Under the pieces are notes generated by a model that did no database searches, had not been told where the DNA came from, and saw nothing but the letters and a program-made list of their open reading frames with translations. From the NCBI GenBank assembly GCA_023954795.1, contig JAGSHA010000104.1:1-9245 (forward strand): a stretch of 9,245 nucleotides of DNA. The letters are read 5' to 3'. The stretch comes from Oceanospirillaceae bacterium. GTDB lineage: Bacteria; Pseudomonadota; Gammaproteobacteria; Pseudomonadales; Balneatricaceae. The translations under genes and the position numbers were made by a program. Of this stretch, positions 1 through 5,792 are shown piece by piece; the stretch's first letter is position 1, and every line of letters begins with the position of its first letter.

Positions 1-382
1 AGTGCTCATGAGTATCGATCTGACTTTTCAGCTGGTGGATCTCTTGCTCTGTTTGCGCTGCGTTGAGCGGTTTAACCAAAAAATCCCATACCCTCATACG
101 CAGTGCCCAAATTGCCAGCGCTTCAGAATGTTGCTCTGTTAGCAGCAAGACGGGCAAGGTCGGAAAATTCATCCGCGTGGAACGTAACAGATCTAAACCG
201 TACTTATCTGGAAAGTCGTAATCAAAACAGATCGCGCTGGGCGTCATATCGGAAGGCGTCAACATCGCTGCTTGATCTGCGCCGATCATCCGTACAACGA
301 AATACTTTTCAAACAGGATAGAAACGCCTTCTTCACTTCTGGAGGCCTTCATGTCTATCCAGAGTAGGACTGATTTTTCCAT
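1..382 (-). CDS. Response regulator, receiver domain (partial, C-terminus off left edge)
   Basis: Reading the - strand from the ATG at 382-380 gives 127 codons with no stop up to the window edge, so the gene is truncated and its output domain is unseen. It looks like a CheY-type receiver: Asp10 in the acidic pocket after beta 1, a phospho-acceptor at Asp54 in the pattern Asp-x-x-x-Pro followed by Tyr-Gly-Leu, the conserved Thr82 after a hydrophobic strand (VLLLT), and Lys104 in LVKP. All key phosphorylation residues are therefore present. On the - strand, GGAAGG lies a few bases upstream of the ATG. The gene diverges from the pilus operon, and response regulators are known to control Tad loci in other bacteria (for example PprB in Pseudomonas aeruginosa), so control of the adjacent operon is a reasonable inference. 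Whether it is a LuxR-, AraC- or NtrC-type regulator, or a stand-alone receiver, cannot be told here. Confidence 0.85.
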   Translation of the reverse strand, partial: MEKSVLLWIDMKASRSEEGVSILFEKYFVVRMIGADQAAMLTPSDMTPSAICFDYDFPDKYGLDLLRSTRMNFPTLPVLLLTEQHSEALAIWALRMRVWDFLVKPLNAAQTEQEIHQLKSQIDTHEH

Positions 383-427
383 GAATTTCCCTTCCATTAT
401 CACGATACATGTGATCCGAAAGTGTAC

Positions 428-445
428 AGTTACCGTTATGTAACT
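428..445. promoter_or_regulatory. Inverted repeat AGTTAC-N6-GTAACT, candidate operator
   Basis: The arms AGTTAC (428-433) and GTAACT (440-445) are perfect reverse complements separated by 6 bases, an 18-bp dyad typical in size for a dimeric regulator. It lies 46 bases upstream of the response-regulator start and about 270 upstream of flp. Binding by any protein is inference. Confidence 0.4.
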
Positions 446-457
446 ATTACGTGCTGT

Positions 458-468
458 AAACACTGTTT
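458..468. promoter_or_regulatory. Inverted repeat AAACA-C-TGTTT
   Basis: The arms AAACA (458-462) and TGTTT (464-468) are perfect reverse complements around one central base. It sits 12 bases past the AGTTAC dyad. Short AT-rich palindromes can arise by chance, so it matters mainly as part of a cluster. Confidence 0.25.
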
Positions 469-532
469 CATCTATTTTAGTTTATATCTGTACATCTATT
501 AGTCATTTATCCCTCTTTATAGTGTAAATCTC

Positions 533-547
533 ATGAAACATTTTCAT
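533..547. promoter_or_regulatory. Inverted repeat ATGAAA-CAT-TTTCAT
   Basis: The arms ATGAAA (533-538) and TTTCAT (542-547) are perfect reverse complements with a 3-base spacer. It lies just downstream (flp direction) of the TATAGT at 518-523, where an operator would overlap a start site if that box were used. The role is inferred only. Confidence 0.3.
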
Positions 548-714
548 TGCTGAGCGTATGGTCCAAAAATTAGAATAGTGACAAGGTTTTCGCAAGATAG
601 TCCCAATGCCCTTCCAAATCCCCTCCTATAGTTCCCAGCGTGAGTTGATTGACATACCTGCATGCGAACGCTGATTCAAACAAGCAGGACATGCAAAAAC
701 CCGAGGACGGAACA

Positions 715-912
715 ATGAAAACTCTTAAAGACACACTGATTGCTTTTCTGAAAGAAGAAGAAGGTCTGACCACTGTTGAGTACGCGGTGGCGGGTAGTTT
801 GATTGCGGCGGCAGTGGTAACTGCGTTTACCGACCTGGGTACTGAAGTCGGCAACGTTATCAACTGTATTACTGAAGACATTGGCGGTACCCCAACTACT
901 GCGTGCGTATAA
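715..912 (+). CDS. flp: Flp-type major prepilin
   Basis: This 65-residue protein is the structural subunit of the Flp pilus. It has a 17-residue leader rich in Lys and Glu ending in Gly17, then the Flp processing motif Gly/LTTVEY with Glu at +5 and Tyr at +6 of the mature protein. A hydrophobic helix follows (about residues 21-40), then a short tail with Cys51 and Cys64. The mature form would be about 48 residues, normal for Flp. Cleavage is expected by the TadV peptidase encoded next. I chose the ATG at 715 because GAGG (703-706) lies 8 bases upstream. Longer in-frame starts (649, 691) would add a polar extension not seen in Flp leaders. As the first gene after the control region it probably heads the operon. 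Confidence 0.95.
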   Translation: MKTLKDTLIAFLKEEEGLTTVEYAVAGSLIAAAVVTAFTDLGTEVGNVINCITEDIGGTPTTACV

Positions 913-917
913 AAGTC

Positions 918-930
918 GCTTTCGGAAAGC
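918..930 (+). other. Short hairpin after flp
   Basis: GCTTTC (918-923) and GAAAGC (925-930) are perfect reverse complements around one G, giving a small stem-loop 5 bases after the flp stop and just before the tadV ribosome-binding site. There is no T-run after it, so it is not a classical terminator. It could stabilise the flp message or dampen downstream expression, which is inference. Confidence 0.35.
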
Positions 931-937
931 ATCAGAC

Positions 938-943
938 AGGAGG
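938..943 (+). promoter_or_regulatory. Ribosome-binding site AGGAGG of tadV
   Basis: A perfect AGGAGG lies 6 bases before the ATG at 950. It fixes the tadV start there and not at the longer in-frame ATG at 881, which lies within flp. Confidence 0.8.
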
Positions 944-949
944 CAAACA

Positions 950-1531
950 ATGTTGGATTATCAAACGTATGATCTATCGACTGTTTTTCTTCTGCTGGTG
1001 CTGGTGGTTGCGGCGCTGATTGATTTGCGTCGTAACCGTATTCCTAACTGGTTGACCTTTAGCACCTTTGGCATTGGACTGAGCTTACAGCTGATATTCC
1101 TGGGCAGTGATGGATTGATAAATGGCTTGAGTGGGGCTGGCGTTGGCCTTGCCCTGCTGTTGCCTTTTTTCCTGATGGGAGGGATGGGTGCTGGAGATGT
1201 AAAGCTTATGGCAGCTGTGGGTTGTTTTATTGGAATGACTCCGGTGCTGCTGGCCACTGCCTTCAGTTTGCTATTAGCCGGTGGCTACGCATTGTTACTG
1301 ATCGGCGTGAAAGGGCAGCTGTCTGCATTTATGCAGCGCTACATGGTTAGTGTACAAACACGCACCTGGATCCTACCTGAAACTAACTCAATTGCTCGGC
1401 GTCGATTCCCGTTTGCACTGGCTATTGCAGGGGGAACGGTGATCGCACTTGGATGGTATTCAAAACTTGATTTCTACCATCTCACTTCTGAACTGAGCTA
1501 TCAGTGGCAACTATTGGGAGTAGGACAATGA
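950..1531 (+). CDS. tadV: Prepilin peptidase TadV/CpaA (A24 family)
   Basis: This 193-residue multi-spanning inner-membrane aspartyl protease should remove the leader from Flp and from the TadE/TadF pseudopilins. The two catalytic aspartates are visible: Asp25 in the segment AALIDLRRNRIPNW after the first membrane helix, and Asp83 in the GxGD signature GMGAGDVKLM. Hydrophobic segments lie at about residues 11-24, 36-52, 60-78, 86-115 and 153-168. The zinc-binding and methylase region of the larger PilD-type enzymes is absent, as usual for the short Tad-type peptidases. The stop overlaps the start of the next gene by four bases (ATGA), which suggests translational coupling. Confidence 0.95.
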   Translation: MLDYQTYDLSTVFLLLVLVVAALIDLRRNRIPNWLTFSTFGIGLSLQLIFLGSDGLINGLSGAGVGLALLLPFFLMGGMGAGDVKLMAAVGCFIGMTPVLLATAFSLLLAGGYALLLIGVKGQLSAFMQRYMVSVQTRTWILPETNSIARRRFPFALAIAGGTVIALGWYSKLDFYHLTSELSYQWQLLGVGQ

Positions 1532-2868
1532 ATTCCCATGCACTTAATGAATCCCTTTTACAAGAAGAAAGCGGCCTGAAAACCTTAGCGCCACGACCTA
1601 CAACAGTGGAAGGAACAGGGCTTACCCAGCATTTTCTGGCCGAGCTTTTTGTAAAACATATCAATGATGCGGGCTTACTGACACTTAAGCAGCTGATGCA
1701 GCGATTAGCCCTGTCAGGTCCGGTGATCGAAAACATCATAAGCTTTTTGCGAAAAGAAGTGCTGATTGAAGTCCACTCCCGTGGATTTGAGCATCGTGAG
1801 CTGTTTTATGGATTGACACAACGTGGTCGAGATTACGCTTTTGATGCTATTTCTAAAAGTGGATATGTGGGACCTGCTCCCGTACCAATCGATCTATACC
1901 GAGAGGTGGTGAGCGCACAGTCAATTCATCGCTATACCGTAACGCGAGATCAATTCTGTCGAGCTTTCTCCAAAGTGACACTCAAAGCAGAACTTAAGGA
2001 TCAGCTTGGGCCAGCGCTCAATTCCGGTCGCGCGATATTTATATATGGTCCTGCGGGAACTGGTAAAACATATATCACACAGAAAATGCTTGGACTGTTT
2101 GATGACAGTTGCCTTATCCCCTATTCCCTGGAGGTTGATGGATGCGTTGTCAGTTTGTTTGACCCACTAATTCACCATCCGGTTGAAGAACTGAAAGTCA
2201 ATCCGAACCTTCGTTTGAATGACGACTATGATGCTCGATTCGTGCTGTGTGAACGTCCGGTGGTGATCACCGGGGGGGAACTAGGCATGGATATGCTGGA
2301 GGTGAATTATAACCCGGTGCTTAAAGAGTATCAGGCACCGTTACAGCTGAAAGCAAATAACGGCATGTTCATCATCGACGATATGGGGCGTCAGCGTGCG
2401 ACACCGATGGAGATCTTCAACCGTTGGATTGTACCACTCGAGGAGCACAAAGATTACCTGACGTTGGGCGCGGGTAAACACGTGCAGACCCCATTTGATC
2501 AAGTGGTCGTTTTCTCCTCTAACATCAATCCGCTGGATCTGGCCGATGAGGCTTTCCTACGACGCATTGGCTACAAAGTGTATTTCGGTTTTCTAGAACC
2601 AAACCACTATGAGCAGATCTGGCGGCAGGAATGTGCCGATCGCAATATTCCGTTTGACCCTGAATTACTGCACTACGCACTTTACCAGTTACATGGCACT
2701 AAGGGTGTTGCTCTGCGTCCATGTCATCCTCGCGATCTACTGGGGATGGCTTGGGATCGATTCCAGTATCAGGGGGGGGACGGGCAGCTACAGCCTGAAC
2801 ACCTTGACTGGGCGTGGAGCAGTTACTTTGTCAGTCTGGATGAGCAAAAACAGATGACCGAACGTTAA
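1528..2868 (+). CDS. AAA+ ATPase with N-terminal winged-helix-like region, Tad-associated
   Basis: The 446-residue protein is predicted soluble. Residues about 33-110 have the helix-helix-strand pattern of a winged helix (a possible recognition helix near 64-77 and a wing ending in LTQRGRDY). An AAA+ module follows: Walker A GPAGTGKT at 174-181, Walker B MFIIDD at 280-285, a sensor-1-like Asn in SSNINP (330-335), a possible arginine finger at Arg345-Arg346, and a sensor-2-like ALRPCHPRDLL (395-405). It is not CpaF/TadA, which is a differently built secretion ATPase, and it is not in the classical flp-rcp-tad list. Its place between the peptidase and cpaB, with a four-base overlap with tadV, argues for a role in pilus biogenesis or its control; the specific role is unknown to me. 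The start at 1528 is preferred to GTG 1504 because of the GGGAGTAGGA just upstream and the ATGA overlap. Confidence 0.85.
   Translation: MNSHALNESLLQEESGLKTLAPRPTTVEGTGLTQHFLAELFVKHINDAGLLTLKQLMQRLALSGPVIENIISFLRKEVLIEVHSRGFEHRELFYGLTQRGRDYAFDAISKSGYVGPAPVPIDLYREVVSAQSIHRYTVTRDQFCRAFSKVTLKAELKDQLGPALNSGRAIFIYGPAGTGKTYITQKMLGLFDDSCLIPYSLEVDGCVVSLFDPLIHHPVEELKVNPNLRLNDDYDARFVLCERPVVITGGELGMDMLEVNYNPVLKEYQAPLQLKANNGMFIIDDMGRQRATPMEIFNRWIVPLEEHKDYLTLGAGKHVQTPFDQVVVFSSNINPLDLADEAFLRRIGYKVYFGFLEPNHYEQIWRQECADRNIPFDPELLHYALYQLHGTKGVALRPCHPRDLLGMAWDRFQYQGGDGQLQPEHLDWAWSSYFVSLDEQKQMTER
2272..2278 (+). repeat. Poly-G tract (G7) inside the AAA+ ATPase gene
   Basis: Seven G encode Gly249-Gly250 and the first base of Glu251. 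Loss of one G would bring a TAG into frame two codons later; gain of one G would reach a TAA after about a dozen codons. Both occur before the Walker B motif. Tract length is borderline for slippage. Confidence 0.6.
2772..2779 (+). repeat. Poly-G tract (G8) near the 3' end of the AAA+ ATPase gene
   Basis: Eight G cover the end of Gln415, Gly416, Gly417 and the start of Asp418. Loss of one G would replace the last 29 or so residues and end at 2857; gain of one G would stop within about eight codons. The AAA+ core would be kept in both cases. Confidence 0.6.
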
Positions 2869-2875
2869 TGCCTCT

Positions 2876-2883
2876 AGGGAGGG
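2876..2883 (+). promoter_or_regulatory. Ribosome-binding site of cpaB
   Basis: AGGGAGGG lies 7 bases before the ATG at 2891, favouring that start over the in-frame TTG at 2885. Confidence 0.7.
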
Positions 2884-2890
2884 TTTGATC

Positions 2891-3664
2891 ATGATTAAAA
2901 GTAGAACGGTGACCTTGTTCGTTCTATCCATCGCCTTTGCCGTGGGCGCAGCTTGGATTGCAAATAATTGGATCAGTTCGCAACAGCCGACGGTGGCAAA
3001 GGCTGAAGTAGGAACGCCGGTTGTGCTGGCCGCTTTAGACATCCCTTATGGGCACGGTATTGAGAAACGCCATCTCAAGGTCGTGATGATGCCGAAAGAT
3101 GTGGCTCCGAGTAACAGCTTCCGCACCGTTGATGACGTCATCGGTAAGGTTTCCACCGATATTATGCTGCCCGATGAAGTTGTTCGTGTTGAGCGCGTTT
3201 CTGATCATTTAGAGGGGGCGACATTGGCAGCATTGATTGAGCCTAATATGAGGGCTTTTACCGTCCGTGTTAATGATGTTGTCGGAGTGGCGGGTTTCCT
3301 GTTGCCGGGTAACAAGGTTGATGTGATCGCGTCTCGCTCGTCCAGTGGTGGTGGTAAGCGGGTGATTACCGAAACCGTGTTGAAAGATATCAAGGTGCTA
3401 GCTGTTGACCAGACCGCCCGTACCGATAAAAACGACCCCGTAGTCGTACGTGCCGTTACATTGGAGGTGACACCTAAGCAGGCCGAGCGTCTGGCAAAGG
3501 CGAAGGGAGAAGGCACCATTCAGCTGACGCTACGTAACCCGATAGAGGAACCACCGAAACAGGTAGCAAAAGCAAAACCGAAACCCAAACGTACCTATGT
3601 TGCACCACCTAAAGTGATCGTGATTAAAGGTACCGAGTGGCAGTCGAAGAAGGTTCCGATGTAA
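2891..3664 (+). CDS. cpaB: Flp pilus assembly protein CpaB/RcpC
   Basis: The 257-residue protein has an uncleaved-looking N-terminal membrane anchor or signal (residues about 7-25), then a SAF-like domain (about 42-106, starting TPVVLAALDIPYG), then the RcpC/CpaB domain (about 118-216) with the typical VAGFLLPGNKVDVI segment at 133-146. In the family this periplasmic protein works with the secretin channel and may contact peptidoglycan. The C-terminal tail from about 217 is rich in Lys and Pro (KPKPKR at 229-234) and probably disordered. The gene lies 22 bases after the ATPase and 88 bases before the secretin, the usual cpaB-cpaC order. Confidence 0.93.
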   Translation: MIKSRTVTLFVLSIAFAVGAAWIANNWISSQQPTVAKAEVGTPVVLAALDIPYGHGIEKRHLKVVMMPKDVAPSNSFRTVDDVIGKVSTDIMLPDEVVRVERVSDHLEGATLAALIEPNMRAFTVRVNDVVGVAGFLLPGNKVDVIASRSSSGGGKRVITETVLKDIKVLAVDQTARTDKNDPVVVRAVTLEVTPKQAERLAKAKGEGTIQLTLRNPIEEPPKQVAKAKPKPKRTYVAPPKVIVIKGTEWQSKKVPM

Positions 3665-3752
3665 TGCAGTTGCACAACAAATGAAGTGTGGAGATTCATG
3701 AAGCCTTAAAAGACCTCGTGATCAAGCCACAAGGGAAAGCAGAGGAATGATC
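3665..3752 (+). other. Intergenic gap cpaB-cpaC
   Basis: These 88 bases form the longest gap inside the operon. I see no terminator or clear promoter, only a short GTTG-CA-CAAC dyad near the start and the cpaC ribosome-binding site AGAGGA at 3741-3746. That site is 6 bases before the ATG at 3753 but abuts the ATG at 3747, so 3753 is the better start. Confidence 0.5.
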
Positions 3753-5423
3753 ATGGCATATTCAGCAACCATAATGCATGCAGGCCGTCACAGCCTGTCG
3801 GAAAGATGGCTTTTGCAGCTGCTCATGCTGCTGCTGATCGCTTCACTGGCGTTCAGTAAGGTAGATGCAGCAGAGGCCGTTGCTCTGGAAAGAGTCGCTC
3901 AAACCGTTAATGTTCCGCTTTATAAATCCCGGATTATCCAGCTTGGAGGTCCGGTGCACAAAATATCAGTAGGTAATAAAGAGGTGGCTGATATTTTGGT
4001 GATGCGCTCCAATCAGGTGTATATCGTCGGGAATGGGATAGGTACCACCAACATCCTTATGTGGGACAGTAAGAATAATCTCACTCAATCGCTGGATGTG
4101 GAGGTTACCCCAGACCTGAATTCCTTAAAAGCTAAATTACATCAGCTTCTGCCGGGTGAATCTATCCGGGTGAATATGTCTCAGGGTGCGATTGTCCTAA
4201 GTGGGGAGGTCTCAAATGCGGTGAGCATGGATACCGCAATGAAAGTGGCTGATAGCTTTCTTCAGAAACCCTCATCGGAAGGCGCAACTCAACAGGGAAG
4301 TGTGATCAACCTCATGGGAATAGGCGGGTCTCAGCAGGTGATGCTGAAGGTCACAGTTGCAGAGGTATCACGATCGGTTATCAAACGACTCGGCGTCAAA
4401 TTTCACACGTTTGTAACGGGTCAGCATACTAACTTTGGCGCTGTGAATGGTGGGGCTACATTTCCTGACTCTGTATCCATTGGAGAGGTTGGTGACACCA
4501 ATACTGTTGCAAGTGCCCGCACCGGCTTATTTAACTCGGGCGGTATTGTTGGACCTGCGGTTGATGAGTTTGCACCGGGTGATCTTGCCATTGCTGACAA
4601 GGGATTATTTGCGGGTTACTTAGACGATAACTTTCTATTTTCCCTCGCCATTGATGCTGCTAAAGAGAACGGGCTGGCCAAGGTTCTGGCAGAACCAACA
4701 TTAACTGCCTTAACCGGACAAGAAGCTGAATTCCTTTCTGGTGGCGAATTCCCAATTCCAGTGCCAAATGAAGATGGTATTACGATCGATTTTAAAGAAT
4801 TTGGGGTGGGCTTAAAATTCATTCCCGTCGTGCTTGATTCTGGTCGTATCAATCTCAACCTGAATGTGAGTGTCAGTGAGTTGACTGCTACAAGTGCCAT
4901 AACCCTCGGGTCAGGCTCCTCCAGCGGTGGCTTCTTTGTCCCTGCGCTGACTAAGCGTAGTGCTCGTTCAACCGTTGAGTTGGGTGATGGTCAGACAATC
5001 GGTATTGCCGGGCTGATCAATGAAAACATGCGTGATGCTGTGTCGAAATTCCCTGGTTTGGGTGACATTCCTGTACTGGGGCATTTGTTCCGTAGCCAAG
5101 AATTTGAAAAAGGTGAAACGGAGCTGGTTATTTTGGTGACGCCAACCTTAGCGCAACCCTTTAATGCCGATGAAATCGTGTTACCAGGGGCAGGGTTTGT
5201 TGAGCCGAACGACTTTGAATTCTATCTACTGGGTCGCACGCACAGTGTTGTTTCCTCCAGAGACGACAGTACAGAAACGGAATCTACTACGGGTGACGAG
5301 CCAGCCACATCTACGAACACTGATGAGCCGGCAGCCCAGAGCTTTGCGATTGATGATTCAGATTCTGTCATACGATCGGCCGCGGGTGGTTCAGAAAGTA
5401 CCTTTGGTCACAGCATAAATTAG
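3753..5423 (+). CDS. cpaC: Outer-membrane secretin CpaC/RcpA
   Basis: This 556-residue protein forms the outer-membrane channel for the Flp pilus. It has a signal peptide with a strong hydrophobic core (about residues 19-34) and a likely cleavage near 39-40 (VDAA/EAV). The secretin N-terminal pilus-formation domain follows (about 47-118, with SVGNKEVADILV and the TNILMWD motif), then a BON-like segment (about 122-172), then the type II/III secretin core (about 196-466). Core hallmarks are VLAEPTLTALTGQEAEFLSG (311-330), the GVGLKFIPVV strand (351-360), and FPGLGDIPVLGHLF (433-446). After the core comes a tail of about 60 residues (497-556) rich in Asp, Glu, Ser and Thr, probably disordered, which is longer than I expect for the family. 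The in-frame ATG at 3747 is a less likely start. Confidence 0.95.
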   Translation: MAYSATIMHAGRHSLSERWLLQLLMLLLIASLAFSKVDAAEAVALERVAQTVNVPLYKSRIIQLGGPVHKISVGNKEVADILVMRSNQVYIVGNGIGTTNILMWDSKNNLTQSLDVEVTPDLNSLKAKLHQLLPGESIRVNMSQGAIVLSGEVSNAVSMDTAMKVADSFLQKPSSEGATQQGSVINLMGIGGSQQVMLKVTVAEVSRSVIKRLGVKFHTFVTGQHTNFGAVNGGATFPDSVSIGEVGDTNTVASARTGLFNSGGIVGPAVDEFAPGDLAIADKGLFAGYLDDNFLFSLAIDAAKENGLAKVLAEPTLTALTGQEAEFLSGGEFPIPVPNEDGITIDFKEFGVGLKFIPVVLDSGRINLNLNVSVSELTATSAITLGSGSSSGGFFVPALTKRSARSTVELGDGQTIGIAGLINENMRDAVSKFPGLGDIPVLGHLFRSQEFEKGETELVILVTPTLAQPFNADEIVLPGAGFVEPNDFEFYLLGRTHSVVSSRDDSTETESTTGDEPATSTNTDEPAAQSFAIDDSDSVIRSAAGGSESTFGHSIN

Positions 5424-5424
5424 C

Positions 5425-5430
5425 GGAGGA
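5425..5430 (+). promoter_or_regulatory. Ribosome-binding site of the lipoprotein gene
   Basis: GGAGGA starts two bases after the cpaC stop and lies 7 bases before the ATG at 5438, a near-ideal arrangement that supports this small gene as real. Confidence 0.7.
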
Positions 5431-5437
5431 CAGAACC

Positions 5438-5716
5438 ATGAAATTATCAGAGATGCAGTTGCCCATTGGTGTCCTCATGTTAACCGCAGTGCTGGCTGGA
5501 TGTGCTGGTTATGGTAACGCGCCGCTGGACAAGCAGGGCGCAGCATATCATCAAATTTCAGAACATCAGACGGCTTATCCGGAAAAAGAGGTTGCGGACG
5601 GCAATCCCAATTTGGATGGCTCAATTGCAGCACGGGTGATCAAAACATATCGCGCGGATGCTGGTGACAGACAAGCCGTTAAAAATACCATTGAGGTCAA
5701 CATTGGCCGTAAGTAG
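5438..5716 (+). CDS. Small lipoprotein of the Tad locus
   Basis: The 92-residue protein has a lipoprotein signal: a hydrophobic stretch (residues 9-20) ending in a lipobox LAGC with Cys22. Ala at +2 predicts sorting to the outer membrane. The mature part (about 71 residues) is polar, has no other cysteine and matches no domain I recognise. Its place directly after the secretin gene suggests a pilotin or secretin-stabilising partner, comparable in role to the small outer-membrane proteins near rcpA in other Tad loci (RcpB, TadD), but that is inferred from position only. TadD itself is longer and has tetratricopeptide repeats, which are absent here. Confidence 0.8.
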   Translation: MKLSEMQLPIGVLMLTAVLAGCAGYGNAPLDKQGAAYHQISEHQTAYPEKEVADGNPNLDGSIAARVIKTYRADAGDRQAVKNTIEVNIGRK

Positions 5717-5732
5717 GCCTCTATGGATACCG

Positions 5733-5756
5733 CATATTCCGCTGATTTGGAATGTG
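5733..5756 (+). other. Possible RNA hairpin between lipoprotein and tadG genes
   Basis: CATATTCC (5733-5740) can pair with GGAATGTG (5749-5756) over 8 base pairs, one of them G-U, around an 8-base loop. No T-run follows, so it is not an obvious terminator. It may be an mRNA-processing or stability element, or chance. Confidence 0.2.
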
Positions 5757-5778
5757 TTCCTGAAATATGAAGTTGAAT

Positions 5779-5784
5779 AGGAGG
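5779..5784 (+). promoter_or_regulatory. Ribosome-binding site of the tadG-like gene
   Basis: A perfect AGGAGG lies 8 bases upstream of the ATG at 5793 and fixes that start. Confidence 0.75.
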
Positions 5785-5792
5785 AACTGACG

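Larger units (their letters stand above)
383..714. promoter_or_regulatory. Divergent intergenic control region
   Basis: This gap of 332 bases separates the divergent response-regulator and flp genes and must carry the promoters for both. It is AT-rich between about 430 and 550 and contains several short perfect inverted repeats (listed separately), two copies of the palindrome TGTACA (423-428 and 489-494) and ACATGT (407-412). TATAGT at 518-523 resembles a -10 box but has no good -35 at the right distance. TTGACA at 649-654 has no -10 match 16-18 bases downstream. I found no GG-N10-GC sigma-54 element. No convincing small gene is visible. The concentration of dyads supports a regulated promoter, but the transcription start cannot be assigned. 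Confidence 0.6.

Noticed and set aside
103..321. + strand open frame over the response-regulator region
   Set aside because: The - strand reading gives a receiver domain with all catalytic residues; the + strand product is Arg/Ser-rich and unstructured, a typical shadow.
649..677. TTGACA at 649-654 as a -35 box for flp
   Set aside because: No hexamer resembling TATAAT lies 16-18 bases downstream (CTGATTC region), so it is not a credible sigma-70 promoter.
649..714. N-terminal extension of Flp from the TTG at 649 or ATG at 691
   Set aside because: The added residues are polar and unlike Flp leaders, and the ATG at 715 has a properly spaced GAGG. At 691 the AGGA-like bases abut the start codon.
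570..950. Long - strand open frame across flp
   Set aside because: It is antisense to the clear flp gene, matches no family, and its codon pattern mirrors the + strand gene.
1504..1527. GTG at 1504 as start of the AAA+ ATPase
   Set aside because: It would overlap tadV by 28 bases; the ATG at 1528 has GGGAGTAGGA upstream and a typical ATGA overlap.
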